Part shown: in pieces, positions 1 to 8,776 of the stretch | Layout of the letters: each line of letters begins with the position of its first letter | How positions within the stretch are numbered: the stretch's first letter is position 1 | NCBI RefSeq assembly: GCF_009707865.1 | Contig: NZ_WMBA01000076.1 | Location: 1 to 36,616 of the forward strand | From: Amycolatopsis pithecellobii | Lineage (GTDB): Bacteria; Actinomycetota; Actinomycetes; Mycobacteriales; Pseudonocardiaceae | Length of the DNA stretch: 36,616 nt | Direction: 5' to 3' | Position numbers and translations under genes: made by a program | Notes under the pieces: model-generated | The model's database searches: none | What the model saw: only the letters and a program-made list of their open reading frames with translations | What the model was told of the DNA's origin: nothing

Positions 1-45
1 GGGCCGGCGGATGAGGTCGCGGGCGGATCTGTCGCGGGTTGTGAC

Positions 46-513
46 CTACTCGGCGGCGACGAGCAGTGCGGTGGCCACGGCCGCGATGCCCTCACCGCGG
101 CCGGTGAGCCCGAGGCCGTCGGTGGTCGTGCCGCTGACGCTGACCGGGCCACCCGCCGCGTCACTCAGCACCCGCTGCGCCTCGTCACGCCGCTTCCCGA
201 TCCGCGGCGCGTTGCCGATGACCTGCACCGATGCGTTGCCGAGCCGCCAGCCCGCCGCCTCGACGCGCCGCCGCACCTCGGCGATGAACTCCGCCCCGTG
301 GACGCCTTCCCAGCGCGGGTCGCTGGTGCCGAACACCGAGCCGAGGTCCCCCAGCCCGGCGGCCGACAGCATCGCGTCACACAACGCGTGGGTGGCGACG
401 TCACCGTCGGAATGCCCGGCGCAGCCCGGGACGCCTTCCCACAGCAGCCCGGCGACCCAGCATGCACGCCCTTGCTCGACCGGATGGACGTCAACGCCCG
501 TGCCGACCCTCAC
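46..513 (-). CDS. ispF: 2-C-methyl-D-erythritol 2,4-cyclodiphosphate synthase
   Basis: Cytosolic MEP-pathway enzyme that cyclises CDP-methylerythritol 2-phosphate to MEcPP, releasing CMP. The 155-residue product has the usual family length. Asp8, His10 (in GVDVHP) and His42 (in [11 protein letters not shown]) sit at the positions of the zinc ligands of E. coli IspF. A DLGSVF motif and a C-terminal [14 protein letters not shown] motif are also as expected. I chose the GTG at 513 because the protein then begins [10 protein letters not shown], as family members do; the open frame extends upstream but only into ispD. The GTG overlaps the ispD stop (GTGA), which implies translational coupling. Identification is firm. 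Confidence 0.95.
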   Translation of the reverse strand: MRVGTGVDVHPVEQGRACWVAGLLWEGVPGCAGHSDGDVATHALCDAMLSAAGLGDLGSVFGTSDPRWEGVHGAEFIAEVRRRVEAAGWRLGNASVQVIGNAPRIGKRRDEAQRVLSDAAGGPVSVSGTTTDGLGLTGRGEGIAAVATALLVAAE

Positions 514-1163
514 GCGTTCTCCTCTCGGCTTACCGGCTCGTTCAGCAGTGCTGTCGCGACGGCCAGGTCGAACGGCGTGCTGATCCGGATTCCGTTCTGG
601 TGGCCGGCAATCAGGTGGACGGAATCGGGTGGCTGTGCGAGCGGGTCGATCCCGCGAATGCACATTGTGTGAAGGAATTCGGGCGTGCAGCCGAACGGGG
701 CCTGAACGGTACGCAGCCGCGCGCGGTCTTCGGTGGCGATGATCACTTCATCGGAATTCACGATTTTCACGGTGTCGGTCACCGGCAGAACCGGGACGAC
801 GGCGGGCACTTCGGGCGCCACGGTTTCCGCGACGGCTCGAATGACCGGCGACGGAACGAATGGGCGTGCCGCGTCGCAAAGCAAGATCACCTCGAGGCCG
901 GCAGGCAGGCTTTCGAAGGCAACCCGGATCGATTCAACGCGAGAGCCATCACATGGCAGTACCCGGCACCGATTTCCGGCACCGGGTACTGCCCGCACGA
1001 TCGATTCGTAACTGTTGAGTTGTCGGGCCGGGGCAACGATCCGCACATGATCCACGCAGCCCGCACCGAGCACGCCGCGAACGGCGTGTCCAAGCACTGC
1101 CTCACCCGCAACAAGAACGTCGAGGCTATCGGTATCGGCGATGACAAGCGCAGCCGTATTCAT
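510..1163 (-). CDS. ispD: IspD-like MEP cytidylyltransferase, N-terminal signature lost
   Basis: By position and C-terminal sequence this is IspD, which couples CTP with MEP to give CDP-ME. Recognisable are DAARPF (about 97-102), TDTVK (129-133) and RTVQAPFG (151-158). The family's N-terminal nucleotide-binding loop, a glycine-rich AAGxGxR followed by PK, is absent: the protein starts [17 protein letters not shown]. The late lysine of the E. coli motif NIKVT is replaced by Arg (GIRIST). The gene lies between carD and ispF, as in mycobacteria, and overlaps ispF by 4 bases. Either it is a diverged enzyme that works with other residues, or it is losing activity and another IspD exists elsewhere. 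The gene call is firm; activity is uncertain. Confidence 0.85.
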   Translation of the reverse strand: MNTAALVIADTDSLDVLVAGEAVLGHAVRGVLGAGCVDHVRIVAPARQLNSYESIVRAVPGAGNRCRVLPCDGSRVESIRVAFESLPAGLEVILLCDAARPFVPSPVIRAVAETVAPEVPAVVPVLPVTDTVKIVNSDEVIIATEDRARLRTVQAPFGCTPEFLHTMCIRGIDPLAQPPDSVHLIAGHQNGIRISTPFDLAVATALLNEPVSREENA

Positions 1164-1204
1164 GAGCCGCTTTTCACAGACCCTTTTGGTGCGCTTCGTG
1201 CCGG

Positions 1205-1696
1205 CTAGACCGTCGCGGTTTCCAGCACTTCGTCGAGGAGGGTTTCCGCCTTGCCCTCGTCAGTGCCCTCCGCCAGGGCCAGTTCGCTCACCAGAATCTG
1301 CCGCGCCTTGGCCAGCATCCGCTTTTCGCCAGCGGAAAGGCCACGGTCCTTCTCACGCCGCCAGAGGTCGCGCACCACTTCGGCCACCTTGTTCACATCG
1401 CCCGAGGCGAGTTTCTCCAGGTTGGCCTTGTACCGACGAGACCAGTTCGTGGGCTCTTCGGTGTGGGGAGCACGCAGCACGTCGAAAACGCGGTTCAGAC
1501 CATCCTGGCCGACGACATCCCGCACGCCGACGATTTCGGCATTGTCTGCGGGAACGCGAACCGTCAGATCGCCCTGCGCGACCTTGAGGACGAGGTACTG
1601 CTTTTCCTCGCCCTTGATCACCCGGGTCTCGATCGCTTCGATGAGTGCGGCACCGTGGTGCGGGTAGACGACGGTCTCTCCGACCTTGAAAACCAT
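1205..1696 (-). CDS. carD: CarD family RNA polymerase-binding regulator
   Basis: Global transcription factor that binds the RNA polymerase beta subunit and stabilises open promoter complexes, notably at rRNA promoters. The 163-residue protein shows the N-terminal Tudor-like RNAP-interaction domain (starting [15 protein letters not shown]) and a helical C-terminal DNA-binding domain. Trp85 (in NWSRRYKAN) matches the DNA-wedging tryptophan known from the mycobacterial protein. The ATG is preceded by an AGAGG ribosome site. It is first in a probable carD-ispD-ispF transcription unit and divergent from lpqE-radA, as in Mycobacterium. Confidence 0.95.
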   Translation of the reverse strand: MVFKVGETVVYPHHGAALIEAIETRVIKGEEKQYLVLKVAQGDLTVRVPADNAEIVGVRDVVGQDGLNRVFDVLRAPHTEEPTNWSRRYKANLEKLASGDVNKVAEVVRDLWRREKDRGLSAGEKRMLAKARQILVSELALAEGTDEGKAETLLDEVLETATV

Positions 1697-1796
1697 GTGT
1701 CCTCTGCCCCTTTCGCTGGGTCCATGTTAGCACGCTGAGATGGGGACCAGCCAGCGGGCCGAGATCGTCCTTGCAGGTCAGGGGCCATGTGGCAGG

Positions 1797-1812
1797 TGTC
1801 AAGGGGTTGACA
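1797..1812. promoter_or_regulatory. Inverted repeat TGTCAA-GGGG-TTGACA between carD and lpqE
   Basis: The 272-base divergent intergenic region (1697-1968) holds a perfect 6-bp inverted repeat with a 4-base spacer. Each arm reads as a consensus -35 box facing outward, so it may be back-to-back -35 elements or an operator. Matching -10 boxes at 17 bases are poor on both sides. A TAACAT box (1724-1729, minus strand) is a better -10 candidate for carD. Upstream of lpqE I see a strong AGGAGG ribosome site at 1952-1957. Confidence 0.4.
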
Positions 1813-1968
1813 AATCCACTTTTGGCGTGCTCATGCAGGTGGTTCCCCCGTTGATCAGGAATCCACTGTGGACGGTTGACGGGGACCAGCGGCCACCAGG
1901 TGCGCTCCCGCGGATGGCGCCGGGCTAGTCTGCGCAGTGGTAACGGGCTCTAGGAGGGACTGAAGACC

Positions 1969-2562
1969 GTGAGGCTGCAGAAACGTCGTGTGCTCACTCC
2001 GGGCGTGCTGGGCCTCGGCGCCGCGCTGGCACTGGCCGGATGTGGCGCCGGGCAGATCACCCAGACCGACACCATGTTGCCCGCGGTCAACGGCGCACTC
2101 GCGACGGTCGGCAAGATCTCCGTGCGCAACGCCGGCATTGCCAACACCAACAGCTGCCAGCAGGCGTACCCGCCCGGCTCGAATGCCCCGCTTTCGGTCA
2201 TCATCACCAACGATGGCAGCGCCGACGACGAGCTGGCTTCGGTCACCTCCCCCAACGCCGCCGGCGCGGCCATCAGTGGCCAGAAGACCCTCACCGCCAG
2301 GACCAGCCTCGTGGTCGGCCCCGCGAACAAGGCCGAGTCCGGCAGCGCCTCGGCCACCCCGAGTGGCGCGAAGGCCGAGATCGGCCACGCGAGCATCGAG
2401 CTGCAGGGCCTCAAGCAGGTCATCTGGCCTGGGCAGCTGACCTCGGTCACGTTCGTCTTCCGCGACGCCGGCCCGCTGACCGTGCAGGTCCCGGTCAACG
2501 CGCCCACCCAGAAACTGCCCGACTGCCAGACCTTGCCGCAACAGGCCGAAACGGGTCACTGA
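1969..2562 (+). CDS. lpqE: LpqE-like secreted lipoprotein
   Basis: A 197-residue exported lipoprotein. It has a basic N-terminus, a hydrophobic stretch (about 11-22) and an LAGC lipobox with Cys25 as the lipidation site. The rest is beta-rich, with an ITNDG segment and a C-terminal VTFVFRDAGPLTVQVPV strand, reminiscent of the PCu(A)C copper-chaperone-like fold, but no Met/His copper cluster is obvious. It occupies the place that lpqE has between carD and radA in mycobacteria, which is the main ground for the name. GTG start with AGGAGG 11 bases upstream. Biochemical role not known to me. Confidence 0.8.
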   Translation: MRLQKRRVLTPGVLGLGAALALAGCGAGQITQTDTMLPAVNGALATVGKISVRNAGIANTNSCQQAYPPGSNAPLSVIITNDGSADDELASVTSPNAAGAAISGQKTLTARTSLVVGPANKAESGSASATPSGAKAEIGHASIELQGLKQVIWPGQLTSVTFVFRDAGPLTVQVPVNAPTQKLPDCQTLPQQAETGH

Positions 2563-2595
2563 GATTGTCGGTGCCGCCCGCTAACGTCGGCGACC

Positions 2596-3954
2596 GTGGT
2601 CAAGAAGGGCAACAGCTACCGCTGTGCGGAATGCGGGCATGAAGCCGCGAAATGGGTCGGCCGCTGCCCTGAGTGCCAGGCCTGGGGCACGCTCGAGGAG
2701 CGCGGGGACGCCCGGCCCGCGATAGCCAGGGTCGCGGCGGGGGCGCCCAGCGCGCCGGCGCGGCCGATCGGTCAGGTCGACCTGGAATCGGCTCGTGCGC
2801 GGGCGACCGGGGTCCCGGAGCTGGACCGGGTGCTCGGCGGCGGGCTCGTGCCGGGCGCGGTGGTGTTGCTCGCCGGTGAGCCCGGCGTCGGCAAGTCGAC
2901 GTTGCTACTGGAGGTCGCGTACCAGTGGGCGGCCGGGGCGGCGAAACCAGCGCTGTACGTGACGGGGGAGGAGTCCGCCGGTCAGGTCCGGCTGCGGGCC
3001 GAGCGCACGGGCAACCTGCACGAGCGCATGTTCCTGGCTGCCGAGAGCGACCTGTCGGCGATCCTCGGGCATGTCGACGCGGTCGAACCCGGGGTGCTGA
3101 TCGTGGACTCCGTGCAGACGATGGCGTCTTCGCAGGCCGAGGGTGCGCCCGGCGGGGTCACGCAGGTGCGGGCGGTCACGGCGGGGCTGGTGGCGCTGGC
3201 GAAGGAGCGCGGCCTGCCGATCGTGCTGGTGGGGCATGTCACGAAGGACGGTTCGGTCGCCGGGCCGCGCGTGCTCGAGCACCTGGTTGATGTGGTGCTG
3301 CAGTTCGAGGGTGACCGGCATTCGACACTGCGGATGGTGCGCGGGATCAAGAACCGGTTCGGGCCCGCGGACGAGATCGGCTGTTTCGAACTGCGTGACG
3401 ACGGGATCGTCGGCGTGCCGGACCCGTCCGGGCTGTTCATCAATCCCCGTGCCGACGCGGTGCCGGGCACCGCGATCACGGTGACGGTCGAGGGGAAGCG
3501 GCCGCTGTTGTGCGAGGTGCAGGCCCTGGTGTCGAAGTCGAGCCTGCCGCAGCCTCGCCGGGCGGTCAGCGGTTTGGACTCCGCCCGGGTCGGCATGGTG
3601 CTCGCGGTACTGGAGAAACGCGGCGGCGTGCGGTTCGGCGACCAGGACGTCTACGCGGCGACAGTCGGCGGGATGAAGGTGACCGAGCCGGCGGTGGATC
3701 TGGCCGTGGTGCTGGCGATCGCGTCCTCGGTACGGGAGGACGCGCTGTCCCCGCGGCTGGTGTCGCTCGGGGAGGTCGGGCTGGCCGGGGAGATCCGGCG
3801 GGTGACCGGCGTCGGCCGGCGGCTGGCGGAGGCCGCGCGGCTGGGTTTCACGCACGCGATCGTCCCGCCGGACCCAGGGAAGCTGCCGGACGGCATCCGC
3901 GTGCTGGAGGTGGGCAGCGTCGCGGACGCGGTGAACGCGGCGTTCCGGGCTTAG
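2596..3954 (+). CDS. radA: DNA repair protein RadA (Sms)
   Basis: Branch-migration ATPase of recombinational repair. The 452 residues have the full family layout: an N-terminal zinc finger (Cys10, Cys13, Cys24, Cys27), Walker A GEPGVGKST (94-102), Walker B ending VLIVD (about 167-171), the diagnostic KNRFG motif (252-256) and a C-terminal Lon-like domain. The start is a GTG at 2596, which places the zinc finger at the usual distance; no strong ribosome site is visible there. It follows lpqE by 33 bases and ends overlapping the convergent Uma2 gene. Confidence 0.95.
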   Translation: MVKKGNSYRCAECGHEAAKWVGRCPECQAWGTLEERGDARPAIARVAAGAPSAPARPIGQVDLESARARATGVPELDRVLGGGLVPGAVVLLAGEPGVGKSTLLLEVAYQWAAGAAKPALYVTGEESAGQVRLRAERTGNLHERMFLAAESDLSAILGHVDAVEPGVLIVDSVQTMASSQAEGAPGGVTQVRAVTAGLVALAKERGLPIVLVGHVTKDGSVAGPRVLEHLVDVVLQFEGDRHSTLRMVRGIKNRFGPADEIGCFELRDDGIVGVPDPSGLFINPRADAVPGTAITVTVEGKRPLLCEVQALVSKSSLPQPRRAVSGLDSARVGMVLAVLEKRGGVRFGDQDVYAATVGGMKVTEPAVDLAVVLAIASSVREDALSPRLVSLGEVGLAGEIRRVTGVGRRLAEAARLGFTHAIVPPDPGKLPDGIRVLEVGSVADAVNAAFRA

Positions 3955-4538
3955 CCGAGTTCGGAGGTGTCGATCTTGACGGGAACCGGGCCGGGCGCGG
4001 TGACGGTCTCGCCCGCCTCGGCCTGCACCTTTAGCACGTACTCGACGCCTTCCAGCCGGTAGCCGCGGAACTTCACCGGCTCGCCGAGCGGGGTTTCCAC
4101 GAGCCACAAGAAGGGCACGCCCGCCTGCGCATACGCGCCGATCTTCGTCTCGCGCTCGGCTCGCCTGTTGCCCGGCGACCACACCTCGACGGCCAGGAGC
4201 AGGTTATCGGCCTCGAAAGTTGCGCGACGTACGCCCACGTTGACCACGACGAGATCGGGAATGAGCGCGATGCGCAGGGGCGTGCTGATCCGCACCCCGA
4301 CGCCGGGCAGACCACGAAGGTCACTTCGCCCCGCTGCCCTGAGCGCCGCCCGCAGCAAGCCGGTCAGCTCGGCCGTGACATCTTGATGGAAGCCCGTCGG
4401 AGGCGGTGACATCGCGAAGTACCCCAGGATCAGCTCGAGGCGCGAGCCGTCGGCAGGCGCGTCGGCGGCCAGCCAGTCGTCGACTGTGACCGGGCCGAGC
4501 AGGGTCCTGCGCTCCTCGTGCGCGAGCTGTGCCGTCAT
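3951..4538 (-). CDS. Uma2 family (DUF820) PD-(D/E)XK nuclease-fold protein
   Basis: A 195-residue member of the Uma2 family, abundant in actinobacteria and cyanobacteria, with a restriction-endonuclease-like fold but no established role. Visible elements are RLELILGY, a PDLVVVN motif carrying the catalytic Asp, and VEVWSP with the following KIGAYAQAGVPFLWLV block, as in the family. ATG 4538 is chosen because GGAAGG lies 9 bases upstream; ATG 4547 lies too close to that site. Its stop overlaps the convergent radA stop, leaving no intergenic space. Confidence 0.85.
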   Translation of the reverse strand: MTAQLAHEERRTLLGPVTVDDWLAADAPADGSRLELILGYFAMSPPPTGFHQDVTAELTGLLRAALRAAGRSDLRGLPGVGVRISTPLRIALIPDLVVVNVGVRRATFEADNLLLAVEVWSPGNRRAERETKIGAYAQAGVPFLWLVETPLGEPVKFRGYRLEGVEYVLKVQAEAGETVTAPGPVPVKIDTSELG

Positions 4539-4638
4539 TCCGCGCATCCTTCCGGTCGTGAGCCGTGGTTGAAGTTTACCGGGATACACAACCACAAGGC
4601 CGAAAACGCCTGGTCACGCGGACGCGGCAGACCGCGAC

Positions 4639-7194
4639 CTACTGTGCCGCCAGCAGCTTCGCGCAGCGGATGAGGCCGATGTGCGAATACGCCTGGGGGT
4701 GGTTGCCCAGTGAGCGTTCCGCGATCGGGTCGTACTGCTCGGACAGCAAGCCCGTCGGGCCGGCCGCGTCGACCATCTGCTCGAACAGTTCCTCGGCCTC
4801 GGTGCGCCGCCCCGTCAGCAGGTACGCCTCGATCAGCCACGCCGCACACAGGTGGAACCCGCCCTCGCCGCCGGGCAGACCGTCGTCGCGGTGGTAGCGG
4901 TACACGGTCGACCCGCTGCGCAGCTCGGCCTCGATCGCCGTCACCGTCGACTGGAACCGCTCGTCGGACGGGTCCAGCAGCCCCGACAGGCCCACGAACA
5001 GCGAAGCAGCGTCGAGGTCGGTTCCGTCGTAGGCGGTGGTGAACGCCTGCACCTGCTCGTTCCAGCCGTTGTCCAGTACGTCGTTCGCGATCGTCGCGCG
5101 CAGCTCGTGCCAGTCCAGTGGGACTTCCCGCTCGTAGATCTCACCGAGTGAGATCGCGCGGTCGATCGTCACCCAGCACATGACCCGCGAGTACACCCGG
5201 TGCCGCGGCACGTGCCGCTCCTCCCAGATGCCGTGGTCGGCCTCGGACCAGCGCCGCGTGACCGCTTCCGCCATCGCGCGCACCATCTGCCAGTCCTGGT
5301 CACGCAGCTCGCCACGCGCTTCGGCGAGCGAGCACACCAGCTCCACGACCGGCCCGAACACGTCGAGCTGCACCTGGTGGTTCGCCAGGTTGCCGACGCG
5401 CACCGGACGCGAACCGGCGTACCCGGGCAGGGTGTCGATCACGGCTTCCGCGCCCAGCGTCGTGCCGGCGAGCGTGTACAGCGGGTGCAGCCGCTCCGGG
5501 CCGGCAAGTGTCGTCAGCACGCCGTGCAGCCACGTCAGATACCCGTCGGCCTCCGTCAGCGAGCCGAGGCCGACGAGCTCCCTCACGGTCATCGCCGCGT
5601 CGCGGATCCAGCAGTACCGGTAGTCCCAGTTCCGCACACCGCCGATCTCCTCGGGGAGCGACGAGGTCGCCGCCGCGAGGACGCCGCCGGTGTCACTGTT
5701 GCACAGCCCGCGCAGGGTCAGGGCCGAGCGCGCGACCAGTTCCGGCTCGACGTTCGGCAGTTTCAGCGCCGACGCCCACTCGCTCCAGTACGTGCCGGCT
5801 TTCGCTCGACGGTCCACTTCGGACAGCTCCATCGGGCCGAGATCCGTTGTGCCGCAACGGAGTTCGAGCACGACCGGCTGTTCCAGGGTCGGGGTCACGA
5901 CCGCGGTCGCGGTGTCGTGCAGCCCGTCGTTGCTGATCTCCCATGCCACCCCGGGTGAGCGCAGCACGATCGGCTCGGACGTGCCGATCACCCGGAGACC
6001 ATCCGCGTCCGGCTGGAGGCGCACCGGTACCGCGGCGAACTCCGGTCGTGGCGCGAAAACCACCGACGCCGCCGTGGATCCCGAGATCACCCGCACCAGA
6101 TCCGTGCGGTGCGACGGGGTTGCCGGCTCGAGATAGTCGGTGACCAGCAACCGGGACCAGCGGGTTTCCACGGTCATCGTGCCCGGCAGGTAACGCTGGC
6201 CCAGCGGCAGACTTCCGTTGCGCTGCGCCGAATCGCCGCGTGCGGGCTTGATCGAGAAGTGGCCGGCACCCGTACCGCCGAGCAGATCCGCGAACACCGC
6301 GGGCGCATCGGGCCCCGGGTGGCACAGCCAGGTCAGCCTGGCATCCGGCGTGACCAGTGCGACCGAGCGTTCGTTGGCCAGCATGGAAAGCCGCTCGATC
6401 GGCGGCGCCTGCTCACCGTATAGCCAGTTCCGGCGCTCCTCGAGGATGAACGCGAGCACCATCGCGACTTCCTCGGTACCGCGAACCCGGTGCGTGGCAA
6501 GGGTTTCGCCGTCGCCGACCTTGACCCCGAGGTCCGGGCCCGCCAGCCGCGCGAAGGCCTTCTCGTCGGTCACGTCGTCACCGAGGAACACCGCCGCGGT
6601 GGCGCCGACCTGATGGCGCAACGTGTCCAGGGCGCGGCCCTTGTCCGTCTGGACGACGGCGAGTTCGACGACTTCCTTGCCGTCCGTGGTCGTCACACCG
6701 TCCCAAGTGCACGGTCCACTGTGGACAGCTTCGAGAACCCGCTGTGCGGCATCACGCTCGGCCCGGCGTACATGCACGGCGATGCTCGCAGGCTTGACCT
6801 CCAGCTGCACCCCCGGCACCTGGTCGACCAGTCGCTCCAGCTCACGCTCGAGCGTGCGGTGCAGCTCGCGGGCCGCACCGTCCAGCGCGTGCACGAACCC
6901 GATGTCGAACTCCGAACCGTGGCTGCCGACCAGATGCACCTCGGACGGCAGCCGCGACAGGATCGCCAGATCACGCAGGGCACGCCCGGAGATCACCGCG
7001 GTGGTCGTCTCGTGTAGCCCGGCCAGCGAGCGCAGCGCGCCCACGGACTCGGGCAGCGGTCGCGCCTCGTCCGGGTTGGTCACGATCGGAGCCAAGGTCC
7101 CGTCGTAATCGCACGCGACCAGAAGTCGCGGCGTGCGGGCGATCTGCACGATCGCACGGCGCAGCTCGGCGGGCAGGGACTCGGCGGTCACCAC
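4639..7194 (-). CDS. otsB: Bifunctional trehalose-6-phosphate phosphatase / GH15 hydrolase
   Basis: An 851-residue fusion. The first 250 residues or so are a HAD-family trehalose-6-phosphatase: DYDGTL (29-34) with the nucleophile Asp29, and later LGDDVTDEKAF. The rest is a glycoside hydrolase family 15 (glucoamylase/trehalase-like) domain, with NWDYRYCWIRDA, a general-acid candidate Glu658 in GIWEER, and a general-base candidate Glu819 in LLSEQYDP. Actinobacterial GH15 relatives include trehalases, so one chain could both finish trehalose synthesis and hydrolyse a related glucoside; the GH15 substrate is an inference. GTG start with AAGGAGG close upstream. It lies 47 bases after otsA and is probably co-transcribed. 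Confidence 0.9.
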   Translation of the reverse strand: MVTAESLPAELRRAIVQIARTPRLLVACDYDGTLAPIVTNPDEARPLPESVGALRSLAGLHETTTAVISGRALRDLAILSRLPSEVHLVGSHGSEFDIGFVHALDGAARELHRTLERELERLVDQVPGVQLEVKPASIAVHVRRAERDAAQRVLEAVHSGPCTWDGVTTTDGKEVVELAVVQTDKGRALDTLRHQVGATAAVFLGDDVTDEKAFARLAGPDLGVKVGDGETLATHRVRGTEEVAMVLAFILEERRNWLYGEQAPPIERLSMLANERSVALVTPDARLTWLCHPGPDAPAVFADLLGGTGAGHFSIKPARGDSAQRNGSLPLGQRYLPGTMTVETRWSRLLVTDYLEPATPSHRTDLVRVISGSTAASVVFAPRPEFAAVPVRLQPDADGLRVIGTSEPIVLRSPGVAWEISNDGLHDTATAVVTPTLEQPVVLELRCGTTDLGPMELSEVDRRAKAGTYWSEWASALKLPNVEPELVARSALTLRGLCNSDTGGVLAAATSSLPEEIGGVRNWDYRYCWIRDAAMTVRELVGLGSLTEADGYLTWLHGVLTTLAGPERLHPLYTLAGTTLGAEAVIDTLPGYAGSRPVRVGNLANHQVQLDVFGPVVELVCSLAEARGELRDQDWQMVRAMAEAVTRRWSEADHGIWEERHVPRHRVYSRVMCWVTIDRAISLGEIYEREVPLDWHELRATIANDVLDNGWNEQVQAFTTAYDGTDLDAASLFVGLSGLLDPSDERFQSTVTAIEAELRSGSTVYRYHRDDGLPGGEGGFHLCAAWLIEAYLLTGRRTEAEELFEQMVDAAGPTGLLSEQYDPIAERSLGNHPQAYSHIGLIRCAKLLAAQ

Positions 7195-7241
7195 TCCTCC
7201 TTAAGGAGCTCAGAACTCTAGTTGTCGACAAGTCGGCTGAT

Positions 7242-8684
7242 TCAGGAAGCCGACTCGGATCCAAGTGCTTCCAGGAACGATCGTGCCCACCGGTCTACGT
7301 CATGGGTGAGGACCTGACGCCGTAATGCTCGCATCCGGCGCCTGCCCTCGGCAGGGTCGAGGGTAATGGCCGCCTCCAGGGCGTTTTTCACCCCGTCCAG
7401 ATCGTGCGGATTGACCAGAAAAGCGCTGGTCAGCTCCGATGCGGCGCCCGCGAACTCGGACAGCACGAGCGCTCCACCCAGGTCATGACGGCACGCGACG
7501 TACTCCTTGCACACGAGATTCATCCCATCGCGCAACGGCGTCACCACCATCACGTCGGCGGCCGAGTAGAACGCGGCCAGCTCGGTCCGGCTCACCGACT
7601 GGTGCAGGTAATGCACCACCGGGTGGCCGACCCGGGAGAACTCGCCGTTGATGCGTCCGACCATCTGTTCAATATCGCTGCGCATCCGCTGGTAGTGCTC
7701 AACTCGTTCCCTGCTGGGGGTGGCAAGCTGCACGAACGTCACGTCTTCCGGCTTCACCCTGCCCTCGTGCAGCAGCTCGTGCAGTGCCTGCAGGCGCAGG
7801 TCGATGCCCTTCGTGTAGTCGAGCCGGTCCACGCCCAGCAGCACGGTTCTGGGGTTGCCGAGATCCTTGCGGATTTCGGTGGCGCGCTCGCTGACCTGTC
7901 TCGAGCGGGCGAGATTGTCGAGCCCGGCGGCGTCGATGGAGATGGGGAACGCGCCCACCCGCACGGTCCGGTTGCCCACCTGCATCATGCCGGGCCGGGA
8001 CCGGACGCCGACGGCGCCGCGGCTGGGTTCGAGGCCGACGAGGGTGCGGGCCAGCCACAGGAAGTTCTGCGCGCCGCCGGGCCGGTGGAAGCCGACCAGG
8101 TCGGCGCCGATCAGTCCACGCACGATCTCCGCCCGCCACGGCAGCTGCATGAACAGCTCGACGGGTGGGAACGGGATGTGCAGGAAGAAGCCGATGCGCA
8201 GGTCCGGCCGCAGCTCGCGGAGCATGCTGGGGACCAGCTGCAGCTGGTAGTCCTGGACCCACACGGTCGCGCCGCCTGCCGCGATGTCCGCGCTGGCCTC
8301 GGCGAACCGGCGGTTGACGCGGACGTAGGACTCCCACCAGCTGCGGTCGAACACGGGGCGCTCGACAACATCGTGGTAGAGCGGCCAGAGCGTCGCGTTG
8401 GAGAAGCCTTCGTAGTAGTCGCGCACGTCGTCCGCGGTGAGCGTGACGGGATAGAGCACCATGCCCTCGTCACTGAACGGATCGACCTCGACCCCGGGCA
8501 CGCCGGGCCAGCCGACCCACGCCCCCTTGCGGGAACGCAGGAACGGCTCCAGTGCGCTCACCAGACCGCCGGGGCTGGCCGTCCAGCGCTGGGTGCCGTC
8601 GGTGCCCCGGTCGAGGTCGACGGGCAGCCTGTTGGCGACGACGACGAAATCCGCCGACCCGGTCTTCGTCTCTGCTTCATCCAC
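7242..8684 (-). CDS. otsA: Trehalose-6-phosphate synthase (GT20)
   Basis: Cytosolic glycosyltransferase making trehalose 6-phosphate from a nucleotide-activated glucose and glucose 6-phosphate. The 480-residue protein has the GT20 landmarks: NRLPVDLDR (18-26), [11 protein letters not shown] (142-152), [10 protein letters not shown] (285-294), [13 protein letters not shown] (385-397) and [10 protein letters not shown] (409-418). The start is GTG with a GGGAG site about 9 bases upstream. With the next gene it forms the OtsA-OtsB route for osmoprotection and stress. Confidence 0.95.
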   Translation of the reverse strand: MDEAETKTGSADFVVVANRLPVDLDRGTDGTQRWTASPGGLVSALEPFLRSRKGAWVGWPGVPGVEVDPFSDEGMVLYPVTLTADDVRDYYEGFSNATLWPLYHDVVERPVFDRSWWESYVRVNRRFAEASADIAAGGATVWVQDYQLQLVPSMLRELRPDLRIGFFLHIPFPPVELFMQLPWRAEIVRGLIGADLVGFHRPGGAQNFLWLARTLVGLEPSRGAVGVRSRPGMMQVGNRTVRVGAFPISIDAAGLDNLARSRQVSERATEIRKDLGNPRTVLLGVDRLDYTKGIDLRLQALHELLHEGRVKPEDVTFVQLATPSRERVEHYQRMRSDIEQMVGRINGEFSRVGHPVVHYLHQSVSRTELAAFYSAADVMVVTPLRDGMNLVCKEYVACRHDLGGALVLSEFAGAASELTSAFLVNPHDLDGVKNALEAAITLDPAEGRRRMRALRRQVLTHDVDRWARSFLEALGSESAS

Positions 8685-8776
8685 GCTTGCTGCTCCCTCG
8701 CTGTCACGGGCGCGGCGTCACGAAAGACTATCTCGTGGCCACCGGACAAGATCGACCGCGAGGTGGCTGAAATGTC

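Noticed and set aside
2905..4182. 425-codon minus-strand open frame over radA
   Set aside because: Arg/Ala/Gly-rich shadow typical of high-GC antisense frames; radA is certain.
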